48,733 nt of DNA, taken from the NCBI GenBank assembly GCA_018266075.1, contig JAFEBB010000055.1, positions 1 through 48,733 on the forward strand, read 5' to 3'. Each line of letters begins with the position of its first letter. Positions within the stretch are counted from its first letter, which is position 1. This stretch comes from Deltaproteobacteria bacterium. GTDB lineage: Bacteria > Myxococcota > Myxococcia > Myxococcales > SZAS-1. Positions 7,620-16,170 of the stretch are shown one piece after another. Position numbers and translations under genes: made by a program. The notes under the pieces were generated by a model. It saw only the letters and a list, made by a program, of their open reading frames with translations. It made no database searches and had not been told where the DNA came from.

Positions 7620-9650
7620 TCAGCTGGAACCACTCTGGGATTGCGCACGCAGCTTGGCGCGCAGCTCGGCGAGGAAGTTCGTCTCGCGGTCGGGGCTCGC
7701 GTCCTTGGGCGGCGCGGTGAGGTCGTGCTCCTCGATCGCGTCCTTCGGCAGGTCCTGCAGGAAGCGCGAGGGCGTCCGCGGGATGAGCTTGTTGCGGAAC
7801 AGGCGCTGCTTGCACCACGTCATCCAGAGCTTCTCTCGCGCGCGGGTGATGCCCACGTAGGCCAGGCGGCGCTCTTCGTCGAGGTTCTGGGCCTCGCCCT
7901 GCATGCCCTTGTGCGGAAGGATCTCCTCTTCCACGCCGCACAAGAAGACGAGCGGCCACTCGAGCCCTTTGGACGCGTGCAGCGTGGAGAGCGTCACCGC
8001 CTCGCCGGGATCAGCCTCCTCGCGCGAGTCGAGCGACATGGCGCGCAGGTAGCTCAGCAGATCGCGGCGTCCATTCTGGGCGTGCCGCTCGATGGAATCG
8101 AGGAGCTGGTCGAGCGCGGCAAGCCGCTTGTTGGCGGCCTCCAGGCTGGCGGCCGTGCGGCGGATCTCGTCGCGCAGGCCCACCTCCTCCACCAGCTCGC
8201 GGGCCACGCCATCGACGGTGGCCGCGTCGAAGCGCGCACGGTACCGCTCGACCAGAGCGCAGAACTCCTGAACCTTGGCCGCCGCACCGGGTGGCAAGTC
8301 CACGGCCTCGGCGTCCTTCAGCGCGGCCCAGAGCTGCGTGCCCTGCGCCACGGCGTGCTTGTGCAGCCGCTCCACCGACACCTCACCGATGCCCCGCGGC
8401 GGCACGTTGATGACGCGCAGAACCGAGAGCTCGTCGTCGGGGTTCACGCAGGCCTTGAGGTAGGCCAGCACGTCCTTCACCTCGCGGCGGTCGAAGAACT
8501 CCGGGCCGCCGCTCACTGCATAGGGAATCTGCATTCCCTGCAGGCTCTCCTCGACGGGCTTGCTCTGCGCCGAGGTCCGGTAGAGCACCGCGATCTCGCT
8601 GGGCCGTCGCCCGTTCTTGAGCGCCTGTTCGATCTCGCGGGAGATGAAGCGGGCCTCCTCGTCGTCTTCAGGGCAGGCCACCACCTGCACCGGATCGCCG
8701 CCGTGGCGGTCGCACCAGAGCTTCTTGGCCTTGCGAGCCACGTTGCCGGCGATGACCCCGTTGGCGCAGGCGAGCACGTTGCGCGTGGAGCGGTAGTTCT
8801 GCTCGAGGTAGACCTCCTTCGCGCCCGGGAAGTGGCGATCGAAGCCGAGGATGTTGTCCACCTCGGCGCCGCGCCAGCTGTAGATGGACTGGTCGTCGTC
8901 GCCCACCACGCACAGGTTCCGCCGCGCGCCGGAGAGGTGGCGCAGGAGATCGAGCTGGCTCTTGCTGGTGTCCTGGTACTCGTCGACCAGCATGTAGCGG
9001 TAGCGATCGATGTACTGCGCGCGCACGCCCTCGTGCTCGCGGAAGAGGCGCTCGGGCAAGATGATGAGGTCGTCGAAGTCGACCATGGCCTGCGCGCGCA
9101 GCGACTGCTCGTAGCGCGGAAAGACCATCGCCGTGATGAGGTCGTAGTCGTCGCCGAGGCCCTCGGCCTTGGGCTGGGGCGTGATCCCCGCGCACTTGGC
9201 TTTGCTGATGAGCGCCTGCACCTTGCGCGGATCGAACTTGCGGTCGTCGACGTGCGCGTCGCGCATGGCCCGCTTGATGACCGAGAGCTGATCTCCCGAG
9301 TCGGCGATGGCGAAGCGCTTGGGCAGCCCGAGCTCGCGGCCGGACTCCTTGAGCACCTCCAGCCCGAAGGCGTGGAAGGTGCACACCGTGAGCCCCTTGG
9401 TCTTCGCCAGGCCCTTGGCGAGCTTGGAGATGCGCTCGCGCATCTCCGCCGCGGCCTTGTTGGTGAAGGTGACGGCGAGGATCTGCGTCGCGGGGACTTT
9501 GCGGACCGCGAGCAGGTAGGCCACACGGTGGGCGATGACGCGCGTCTTGCCCGAGCCCGCGCCGGCGAGCACCAGCAGCGGACCTTCCGTCGTCCGCACG
9601 GCCTCGGCCTGCGGCGGGTTGAGGTGCGAGAGGTCCATGCCCGAAAACAC
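7620..9650 (-). CDS. rep: ATP-dependent DNA helicase Rep (UvrD/PcrA/Rep superfamily 1A)
   Basis: About 676 residues with all SF1A helicase motifs: Q-like L-N-P-P-Q-A-E-A-V, Walker A G-A-G-S-G-K-T, motif Ia T-F-T-N-K-A-A-A-E-M, Walker B D-E-Y-Q-D, motif III G-D-D-D-Q-S-I-Y-S-W-R-G-A, motif IV Q-N-Y-R-S, motif V T-L-H-A-S-K-G-L-E-W and motif VI Y-V-G-I-T-R-A-R. It unwinds DNA 3'-5' and clears replication or repair blocks. The short C terminus ending soon after P-S-R-F-L and the sequence around motif V are closer to Rep than to UvrD or PcrA. The start is GTG 9650 or ATG 9638 (M-D-L-S-H-L); the latter fits family N termini equally well. An ordinary housekeeping gene inside the FHA-rich run. Confidence 0.93.
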   Translation of the reverse strand: MFSGMDLSHLNPPQAEAVRTTEGPLLVLAGAGSGKTRVIAHRVAYLLAVRKVPATQILAVTFTNKAAAEMRERISKLAKGLAKTKGLTVCTFHAFGLEVLKESGRELGLPKRFAIADSGDQLSVIKRAMRDAHVDDRKFDPRKVQALISKAKCAGITPQPKAEGLGDDYDLITAMVFPRYEQSLRAQAMVDFDDLIILPERLFREHEGVRAQYIDRYRYMLVDEYQDTSKSQLDLLRHLSGARRNLCVVGDDDQSIYSWRGAEVDNILGFDRHFPGAKEVYLEQNYRSTRNVLACANGVIAGNVARKAKKLWCDRHGGDPVQVVACPEDDEEARFISREIEQALKNGRRPSEIAVLYRTSAQSKPVEESLQGMQIPYAVSGGPEFFDRREVKDVLAYLKACVNPDDELSVLRVINVPPRGIGEVSVERLHKHAVAQGTQLWAALKDAEAVDLPPGAAAKVQEFCALVERYRARFDAATVDGVARELVEEVGLRDEIRRTAASLEAANKRLAALDQLLDSIERHAQNGRRDLLSYLRAMSLDSREEADPGEAVTLSTLHASKGLEWPLVFLCGVEEEILPHKGMQGEAQNLDEERRLAYVGITRAREKLWMTWCKQRLFRNKLIPRTPSRFLQDLPKDAIEEHDLTAPPKDASPDRETNFLAELRAKLRAQSQSGSS

Positions 9651-9741
9651 GCGACGCGCCCCGGAGCAATCCGGAGCGCGTCGAGAGGTACCACGCTGAA
9701 TCTGACCTGGCGAGTGCCAGCGCGGATCCGCGCGGATCCAA

Positions 9742-11829
9742 CTACGGACAGTGGTTCTTGGCCTTGGCCTCGGACGCGTGCTTGTGCGGCAGCGAGTCCT
9801 TGCGGGTGATGTGCTCGATTTGCGTGGCTCCCTCGCAGCTGTCGATGGGCAGCGTGGCGGCGTACGTCTCGAGGTCGGCCAGGCAGCTGCTCACGTTCAA
9901 GTTGGCGTGGGTGAAGTCGTAGCCCTTGAAGCACTCCTCGAAGGCTTTGTCATAGCGCTGCTGCTGGAAGTAGAGCTTGCCCTGGTCGGCGAACGCGTTG
10001 GCGATGGCGTCGCGGTCCTGGGCCACCATGTCCGTCTCTTGATCCTTGGGCATGATCGCGTGGTCGGCCTCGATCTCCTGCTTGATGTCCTTGGCGGCGG
10101 CGTCGCGGTTGTGGCTGGTGATCTTCTCGTACGCGCCCTGGTGCTTGGAGTAGAGCTCGTCGGCGAACTGGAGGATCTTGTTCGCGCGGGTGGCGTCCTT
10201 GCCCTTGTCGCGGGCGCGCATGATGGCCAGGCGGCCCACCACCGGGTCCTTGGCGAAGAGCACCATGGCGTCGGCGAGATCGGGGTCGGCCGAGTACATC
10301 TTCTTGAGCTGGTCCTTGCGGGGATCCTCGCCGCCCGGGCCGATGGTGGTGCAGACCCAGCGCTTGTACTTGGGGTTCTGGACCCACTCGTCCTTGCCCT
10401 TGTAGCGCTTCTGCAGCTCGAGGAAGAGCTTCTGGAACTTGTCCTCGGTGCCCATGCAGACCGCAAGGTCCTCGTAGGCCTTGCAGGCGATCCACGCCTT
10501 CTCGAACTCGGCGGCCTTGTCCATCTTGAGGCAGGCGTCGCCGTTGCGCTTCTTCACCTGCTCGGCGCAGTGCTTGTAGTCGTTGCGCGCCTGGGCGATG
10601 TAGTACGAGTCACTCTCCACCTTCTCGAACTCGTCCATCGCGGCCTCTTCCTGGCCCACGCTGTAGAGCTCGTGCGCGTGCTCGAAGGCCTTCTGCTGGC
10701 CGAGCTCCTTCTCCGAGAGCTTCTTCAGCTTGCGCGCGTCGGCGTTGATGGGGTCGGCCTTGAGGACGTTGTCGCAGGCCTCCACGGCGCGCTTCCAATC
10801 CAGCGTGTTGCCCTCGGTGTCGCTGAAGGAGCGGCACATGCCGAGGAGCGCGGTGGCGTCCGGCGCAGCGTTCTGCTGCGCCTGGTTGGCCGGGTTGTCC
10901 ATCGGGTTGGCGCTGGGCGGAGGCGTCAGCGCCTCGTGCGCCATGAAGCCCACCAGCAGCAGCGCGGCCGCACCGCCGCCGCCGAAGATGAGCAGCTTCT
11001 TCTTCTTCGCCGGGTCGCCGCCGCCACCCGCGCCGCCCGCGTTCTTGCCGAGCGAGGGGCCGGAGTACGTGAACTCCACCACGCCGAACTTCACCACGTC
11101 GCCGGGGCGCAGCGGGGCTTCGGTCACGCGCTCGTTGTTGACGTACGTGCCGTTGGCGCTGTTGAGATCGCGCACCACGTAGCCCGGGCCGCTCTTGCGC
11201 ACTTCGGCGTGCCGGCGGGAGACGGAGTCGTCGTCGACGACGACCTCGTTGCCCTCCACGCGGCCCACCACCGAGACCATCTTCGAGAGCGCGAAGCGCT
11301 TTCCGGCCCAGGGACCGGTCATGCCCTTGAGGGTGCCGCGCGCGGCCGGCTGGGCCAGCGCGCCGGCCTCGCCGTCGTCCGTGTTTCCGCGGCGAGCCGG
11401 CGAGGAGCCGGAGGTCCCGCGCTTGGCGAGCGCCGTAGACGGGCCGTTGCGCTTGACCGCCTGCATCTGGCCAGTGCGCGCGCTCGAGCCCGCGGCCTTG
11501 CGGACACCCGAGGCCTGGCGCCGCGGCGTCCCCGCGCGCGCGGCGGCTGCGCTGAGCTGGACCTGAATGTTGGCGACCAGGATCTCCTGGCCCTCCTCCA
11601 GGGGTGTGGGCTCGCCGATGCGCTGGCCGTCCACGAAGGTGCCGTTGGAGGAGTTGAAGTCCTCCACCCAGATCTGCCCGCCGTCTTCGTAGAAGCGGCA
11701 GTGGTTCCGGGAGAGGCCGCCTTCGGGCAGGACAACGTCGTTGCCCTGTTCGCGGCCCACCTTGAGCTCGCCGGCCAGCTCGAACTGGTTCTCGGCTCCG
11801 TCGGGGGTGAGGAAGGTGAGGGTCGCCAT
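9742..11829 (-). CDS. Membrane protein with two FHA domains and a large extracytoplasmic C-terminal region
   Basis: The 695-residue protein has FHA domain 1 at ~22-90 (V-G-R-E, L-S-R-N-H, N-S-S-N-G-T) and FHA domain 2 at ~185-255 (V-G-R-V, V-S-R-R-H-A, N-S-A-N-G-T). Each has the canonical Gly-Arg, Ser-x-x-His and Ser/Ala-Asn-Gly phospho-threonine pocket residues. A Lys run precedes one membrane segment (~278-297). The ~390-residue C-terminal part has four or more Cys residues and helical, TPR-like character. FHA modules bind phospho-Thr peptides, so it probably couples Thr phosphorylation in the cytoplasm to something across the membrane. It begins 37 bases after the CpaF-like gene ends, same strand, implying an operon. 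Starts at ATG 11829. Confidence 0.88.
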   Translation of the reverse strand: MATLTFLTPDGAENQFELAGELKVGREQGNDVVLPEGGLSRNHCRFYEDGGQIWVEDFNSSNGTFVDGQRIGEPTPLEEGQEILVANIQVQLSAAAARAGTPRRQASGVRKAAGSSARTGQMQAVKRNGPSTALAKRGTSGSSPARRGNTDDGEAGALAQPAARGTLKGMTGPWAGKRFALSKMVSVVGRVEGNEVVVDDDSVSRRHAEVRKSGPGYVVRDLNSANGTYVNNERVTEAPLRPGDVVKFGVVEFTYSGPSLGKNAGGAGGGGDPAKKKKLLIFGGGGAAALLLVGFMAHEALTPPPSANPMDNPANQAQQNAAPDATALLGMCRSFSDTEGNTLDWKRAVEACDNVLKADPINADARKLKKLSEKELGQQKAFEHAHELYSVGQEEAAMDEFEKVESDSYYIAQARNDYKHCAEQVKKRNGDACLKMDKAAEFEKAWIACKAYEDLAVCMGTEDKFQKLFLELQKRYKGKDEWVQNPKYKRWVCTTIGPGGEDPRKDQLKKMYSADPDLADAMVLFAKDPVVGRLAIMRARDKGKDATRANKILQFADELYSKHQGAYEKITSHNRDAAAKDIKQEIEADHAIMPKDQETDMVAQDRDAIANAFADQGKLYFQQQRYDKAFEECFKGYDFTHANLNVSSCLADLETYAATLPIDSCEGATQIEHITRKDSLPHKHASEAKAKNHCP

Positions 11830-11866
11830 TCTCGAATCGTCTCGCGCCGCGCGGGAGGTGTTGCTC

Positions 11867-13717
11867 CTACTCCTCGCGGAAGATGTTCATGTTCACCGGC
11901 ACGCCACGTCGCTGCAGGTCGTCGTAGAACTTCGGGACGAAGCCCGTGGCCACGAAGCGCCCCTTCACCTTGCCCTCGTCGGTGAAGCCATCCTGCTTGA
12001 AGTAGAAGATGTCCTGGAGGGTGACGATGTCGACCTCCATGCCCGCCACTTCCGTGATGTAGGTGATGCGCCGGCTGCCGTCGCCGAAGCGCGTCTGCTG
12101 CACGATCATGTTCACCGCGGCGGCGATCTGCTCGCGGATGGCCTTCAGCGGCAGGTCCATGCCCGCCATCAGGCTCATGGTCTCCATGCGGGCGATGGCG
12201 TCGCGCGGGGTGTTGGCGTGCAGCGTGGTGAGCGACCCGTCGTGGCCGGTGTTCATGGCCTGGAGCATGTCGAGCGTCTCGCCGGAGCGGCACTCGCCGA
12301 CGACGATGCGGTCGGGCCGCATACGCAGGCAGTTCTTCACCAGATCGCGGATGGTGATCTGGCCCTTGCCTTCGAGGTTGGGCGGGCGGCTCTCCAGCTG
12401 CACCCAGTGCGGCTGATAGATCTGCAGCTCGGCCGCGTCCTCCACGGTGACGATGCGCTCGTCGTCCTGGATGAACGAGGTCATCACGTTGAGCAGCGTG
12501 GTCTTGCCGGAGCCGGTGCCGCCGGAGATCACGATGTTCTTGTGCGACTTCACGCACATGTCCAAGAACTCCGCCATCTGCGGCGTGACGCTCTTGTACT
12601 TGATGAGATCCTCGACCTGCAGCTTCTCCTTCTTGAACTTTCGGATGGTGATGCAGGGGCCCTTGAGCGCGAGCGGCGGGATGATCGCGTTGACGCGGCT
12701 GCCGTCTTTGAGGCGCGCGTCGACCAACGGGCTCGACTCGTCGATGCGGCGGCCGATGGGCGCCACGATGCGCTCGATGACGCCGAGCACCGCCTGGTTG
12801 CTCGAGAAGATCTTCTCCGAGAGCACGATCTTGCCCTTGCGCTCGATGAAGATCTGGTTGGCGTGGTTCACCATGATCTCGCTGATGGCGTCATCGGCGA
12901 GGAACTCCTCGAGGGGCCCGAGGCCGAGCGCCTCGTTGAGCACGTCATCGAGCAGCGCGTCCGCGTCGACTTCTTCGGGGAGCTCACCGTCCGCCGCCAT
13001 CTGATCGATGATGTCGCGGATGGCCTTCTCGGTGCGCTGCCACAGCTCCTCGTCACCGAGCTTGTCCATGTCGAGCCGGCGCAGGTCGAGGTACTCGATG
13101 AGCCGGTCGTGGATGTCCTTCTGGAGCTTGGCGTAGGCCTCGACGGCAGGGTCCACCTTGTGGACTTCGCGCGCCTTCATGGGCCCGCCGCGCTTGGGCG
13201 CCTCGTCTTCTTCCTCGTCGCGGCGCGCGGGCTTGGCCTGGGCCTTGGGCGGCGGCGCGGGCGCGCGCTGCGGCGCCTTGGCGGGGACCTTCGCGGGCGG
13301 GGCGCGGGTCTCCTCGGGCGGCTCCTCGTCCTGCGGCTCGTCGGCGTAGTCGTCGGCGGGCTGCTCGTCCTCGTACTGCTCCTCGGCGCCTTGGTCGTCG
13401 TAGCCCTCGTCGGCGCCGGCCTCGTCCTCGGCCTCCATCACCTTCAGCGTGTAGTCGCCGATGAGCACCGTGTCGCTGGGCTTGAGCACCTGCGGCGCGG
13501 TGATCTTCTTGTTGTTGACGAAGGTGCCGTTTGTGGAGCCGAGGTCCACGAGCACGAACTTGGCGTCCTTGAGGACGATCTTGCCGTGGTTCTTGGAGAC
13601 GTTTCCCTTGGCAAGGACGATGTCGTTGCCGGGGATTCGGCCGATGGTGACCTCGTTCTTGTCGAACTCCATCACCCGGTTGGACCCGGTTTTCTCAGTA
13701 ATGCTGACGGCGAACAT
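11867..13717 (-). CDS. cpaF: FHA-domain fused CpaF/TadA-type secretion ATPase
   Basis: About 616 residues from ATG 13717, which is preceded by GGAGG; an upstream start at 13759 would add an Arg/Ser-rich extension. The N terminus is an FHA domain (~1-92: I-G-R-I-P-G-N-D, V-S-K-N-H-G, G-S-T-N-G-T-F-V-N). An acidic, then Pro/Ala-rich linker (~95-185) follows, then a complete type II/IV secretion ATPase of the CpaF/TadA family: Walker A G-G-T-G-S-G-K-T-T, Asp box V-T-V-E-D-A-A-E-L, Walker B I-V-V-G-E-C-R-S-G-E and His box T-T-L-H-A-N. It powers assembly of Tad-type pili. An N-terminal FHA fusion is unusual for TadA but matches the Myxococcus Kil ATPase as I recall it. It lies ~200 bases downstream of the secretin gene, after a terminator-like hairpin. 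Confidence 0.93.
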   Translation of the reverse strand: MFAVSITEKTGSNRVMEFDKNEVTIGRIPGNDIVLAKGNVSKNHGKIVLKDAKFVLVDLGSTNGTFVNNKKITAPQVLKPSDTVLIGDYTLKVMEAEDEAGADEGYDDQGAEEQYEDEQPADDYADEPQDEEPPEETRAPPAKVPAKAPQRAPAPPPKAQAKPARRDEEEDEAPKRGGPMKAREVHKVDPAVEAYAKLQKDIHDRLIEYLDLRRLDMDKLGDEELWQRTEKAIRDIIDQMAADGELPEEVDADALLDDVLNEALGLGPLEEFLADDAISEIMVNHANQIFIERKGKIVLSEKIFSSNQAVLGVIERIVAPIGRRIDESSPLVDARLKDGSRVNAIIPPLALKGPCITIRKFKKEKLQVEDLIKYKSVTPQMAEFLDMCVKSHKNIVISGGTGSGKTTLLNVMTSFIQDDERIVTVEDAAELQIYQPHWVQLESRPPNLEGKGQITIRDLVKNCLRMRPDRIVVGECRSGETLDMLQAMNTGHDGSLTTLHANTPRDAIARMETMSLMAGMDLPLKAIREQIAAAVNMIVQQTRFGDGSRRITYITEVAGMEVDIVTLQDIFYFKQDGFTDEGKVKGRFVATGFVPKFYDDLQRRGVPVNMNIFREE

Positions 13718-13859
13718 AGGGGCGCTGCGCCTCCGGTGGGACGCGTCGGCGCTGCGCATGACGCAGCCCGACTCGAAGATCGTGGTGGCAGAGCTTACAC
13801 GGCTTTTTTCCGGGCTCCAATGCCGTCGCGGGCATGCCCCACCCGAGCCCGGAGCTCGA

Positions 13860-13896
13860 AAAACGCGAGAGCCCGAGGCAACGCGCCCCGGGCTCC
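13860..13896 (-). terminator. Terminator-like hairpin after the secretin gene
   Basis: On the minus strand GAGCCCG pairs with CGGGCTC, with an inner GGC/GCC extension and a five-base loop, and TCGCGTTTTT follows. It sits ~25 bases after the secretin stop codon, before the FHA-CpaF gene, and may attenuate rather than end transcription. The rest of the ~200-base gap shows a CCGGGCTC/GAGCCCGG inverted repeat (13812-13853) but no gene. Confidence 0.55.
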
Positions 13897-13919
13897 CGAA
13901 CCTCGAATTGCTCGCTCGG

Positions 13920-15377
13920 TCAGTCGAAGATGCTGAAGGTGACCTCGTCGCGGGCCTGCTTGTAGCGGTTCTTGATGTCCTCGATGATCTTCTGCACGCG
14001 CTCGGTGTCCGGATTCACGATGCGCGGGGTCACGAAGATCACCAGCTCGCGCTTGCTGCCCTGGAACGTGCGGTTCTTGAAGAACTCGCCGATGAGCGGG
14101 ATGTTGCCGGGGCCCGGCAGCTTGGAGACGTCCTTCTCTTCGTCGTTCTGGAACACGCCGGAGAGCACGATCGTCTCGCCGTGGCGCACGGTGACGTTGG
14201 TCTTCACCTTGCGGGTGCGGAAGCCGGGCACGCTGATGTTGGCGCCGATGGCCACCGAGACCGAGCGGTCGATTTCCGAGGCCTCCGTCTCGATGAGGGT
14301 CTGGATGTTGCCGTTGCGGTCGGCCGTGGGCTTGATCTTGAGGATCACGCCGTAGTCCTTGAACTCCACCGCGAACTGGTTGGCGGTGATCATCGGGATC
14401 GGGACCTGGCCGCCGGCGAGGAACTCGGCGGTCTCACCCGAGGCGCACACCAGCTTGGGCTGCGCGAGCACGCGAGCGTAGCCGTCGGAGAGCGAGAGCG
14501 AGAACGCGAAGTCGGAGCTGGCGCCGGTGGTGGTGTTGAACTGGCCGGTGAACTGACCGGGGCCAGGGATGATGTTCTGGTTGCCCAGCACGAACGAGTA
14601 CGCGGTCGAGCCGGCGATGTCGGTGGGCCACTTGATGCCCAGGTGGTCGGTGTTGCTGCGGCGGATTTCAACCAACTGCACCTCGGTGAGCACCATGCGC
14701 TTGATGCCCACGGTGAGGAGGTTCTCCACGTGCTCGCCGATGGCCTTGGTGATGAGCTCGGCCTTCGACAGGTCCTGCTGCGACTCCACCGAGCCCTCGA
14801 GGAAGATGGTGGTGCCCACCACGTTGGCCTGCACGTTCTTCAGGCCGGCCTTCTGGAGCGCGGCGTTGAGGTTGTTGGCCACGAGCTTCTTGGCGTTGGG
14901 CGCCACCTTCACGAAGCTCTTCACGTTCGGGTAGAGCTGGGTGATCTGCGTGACGCGCTCGTTGTCCTCGGCGGTGTACGCTTGGCCGTCGAGGTAGATG
15001 CGGTCGCCCACCATGCGCACCGTGATGCCTTCGCGGTCGCCGAGGAGCTTGCGGATTTCACCGATGACCTCGTTCGGGTCCTGCTTGCGGACGCTGATGA
15101 GGTAGGTGAGCCGCTGCCCGCTGGTGCGGAAGATGATGAGGGTGGTCCGACCTTCGGCCATGCCCACCACGAGGATCTGGTTGGAGCCCACCGGCTTCAC
15201 GTCGGCGACGTTCGGATCGCCGACGGCGATCTTGGCCACGTTGCTGACGCTGATCACCTTCTGGCTACCGACGCCGAGCGCGATGGTGTTGTTGCTGTCC
15301 TGCGCGCTGGCGACCGCCGGCAGCGCCAGAAGCGCCGCCACCGCCAGAAGCTTGGTGCTACCCACGAGGCCTCGCAT
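13920..15377 (-). CDS. cpaC: CpaC/RcpA-type outer-membrane secretin of a Tad-like apparatus
   Basis: The 485-residue protein has a signal peptide (~1-26, cleavage after A-S-A). Residues ~28-100 form an N-terminal domain typical of RcpA/CpaC (I-S-V-S-N-V-A-K-I-A-V-G-D-P-x-V-A-D-V). A BON-like domain follows (~110-190: G-x-V-x-L-x-G-x-V pattern), then the secretin pore domain (~245-470: V-L-T-E-V-Q-L-V-E-I, R-V-L-A-Q-P-K-L, V-P-G-F-R-T-R-K, P-L-I-G-E-F-F and the closing E-L-V-I-F-V-T-P-R-I-V). Secretins form the multimeric outer-membrane channel for the pilus. No pilotin or TadD-like lipoprotein is adjacent. The peptidase gene lies 60 bases upstream, same strand. Starts at ATG 15377. Confidence 0.93.
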   Translation of the reverse strand: MRGLVGSTKLLAVAALLALPAVASAQDSNNTIALGVGSQKVISVSNVAKIAVGDPNVADVKPVGSNQILVVGMAEGRTTLIIFRTSGQRLTYLISVRKQDPNEVIGEIRKLLGDREGITVRMVGDRIYLDGQAYTAEDNERVTQITQLYPNVKSFVKVAPNAKKLVANNLNAALQKAGLKNVQANVVGTTIFLEGSVESQQDLSKAELITKAIGEHVENLLTVGIKRMVLTEVQLVEIRRSNTDHLGIKWPTDIAGSTAYSFVLGNQNIIPGPGQFTGQFNTTTGASSDFAFSLSLSDGYARVLAQPKLVCASGETAEFLAGGQVPIPMITANQFAVEFKDYGVILKIKPTADRNGNIQTLIETEASEIDRSVSVAIGANISVPGFRTRKVKTNVTVRHGETIVLSGVFQNDEEKDVSKLPGPGNIPLIGEFFKNRTFQGSKRELVIFVTPRIVNPDTERVQKIIEDIKNRYKQARDEVTFSIFD

Positions 15378-15437
15378 GCGTTCTCCCTCTAGAACGAAGC
15401 GGCGGAGGAATGCCCCCGCCGTGAAACTTGAAACTCG

Positions 15438-16034
15438 CTAGTGCGACACAGAATCCAGAAGCGGGTGCTGCCAGTCCCACCACATGGCCCAGACGCTTCC
15501 CACCGCAATCGCTACGCCGTACGGCACGTAAGTCTTCTCGGCGGGCGGCCCGTCCATGCGCTTGATGCGCAGGGCATGGGCCAGCTTGCGGCCCATGTTC
15601 ACGAACGTGTCCACCAGACTGCCCTTCCACACCACCACCAGGATGGCCTCGAGCCCGCCCACCAGCGCCGTGAACATCAGCGCCGAGACCACGCCAGGAA
15701 TGCCCAGCGCCGCGCCCACCGCGGCCATGAGCTTCACGTCGCCGGCCATCATTCCGCCGGTGAGCATCATCACGAAGAACACGCCAAAGCCGATGAAGAG
15801 CCCCGCCAGCCCCGAGGCCAGGCCCCAGGTGTTGGTGAGGGGGTTTATCGGCCCGCCGTGCACCAGCCGGATCAGCAGCGACAGGAGGATGGTGGGCAGG
15901 GTGATCACGTCGTAGATGAGGCGGCTCTTGATGTCGGTGACGGCAGAGATCACCAGCGCCAGCCCGAGCACCGCATAGAGGACGATCTGGACGGTGGGCA
16001 TCGGTGGGCACAAGGCGACAAAGGTCCGGGGCAC
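15438..16034 (-). CDS. cpaA: CpaA/TadV-type prepilin peptidase (A24 aspartyl protease)
   Basis: Up to 198 residues and four to five hydrophobic segments. The two catalytic aspartates of A24 peptidases are visible: the first in V-T-D-I-K-S-R near the N terminus, the second in M-M-A-G-D-V-K-L (the G-x-G-D family motif, here A-G-D). Short A24 proteins without the N-methylation domain are the CpaA/TadV class that processes Flp-type prepilins at the inner membrane. The start is either GTG 16034 or, matching family length better, ATG 16001 (M-P-T-V-Q-I); neither has a clear ribosome site. It is followed on the same strand by the secretin gene. No Flp pilin gene is found in the window, so the substrate must be encoded elsewhere. 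Confidence 0.9.
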   Translation of the reverse strand: MPRTFVALCPPMPTVQIVLYAVLGLALVISAVTDIKSRLIYDVITLPTILLSLLIRLVHGGPINPLTNTWGLASGLAGLFIGFGVFFVMMLTGGMMAGDVKLMAAVGAALGIPGVVSALMFTALVGGLEAILVVVWKGSLVDTFVNMGRKLAHALRIKRMDGPPAEKTYVPYGVAIAVGSVWAMWWDWQHPLLDSVSH

Positions 16035-16109
16035 TACAACAAATCGTCACAGGCCGGTCAATCGCTCGGTGAGCTGGCGAGCGACTTTTTTTTCGACCCG
16101 AAAACACCT

Positions 16110-16148
16110 GCGCCCCGACCCGACCGGGTGAGGTCGGCGACGGGGCGC
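16110..16148 (-). terminator. Branched terminator-like hairpin after the RHH-FHA gene
   Basis: GCGCCCCG (16110-16117) pairs perfectly with CGGGGCGC (16141-16148), and an inner CCGACC/GGTCGG stem nests inside. On the minus strand the sequence AGGTGTTTTCGG follows, giving only a weak U-run. It sits between the RHH-FHA gene (ends 16171) and the peptidase gene (starts by 16034). Confidence 0.5.
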
Positions 16149-16170
16149 GGGAAAACGGGCGAGGCGCGGC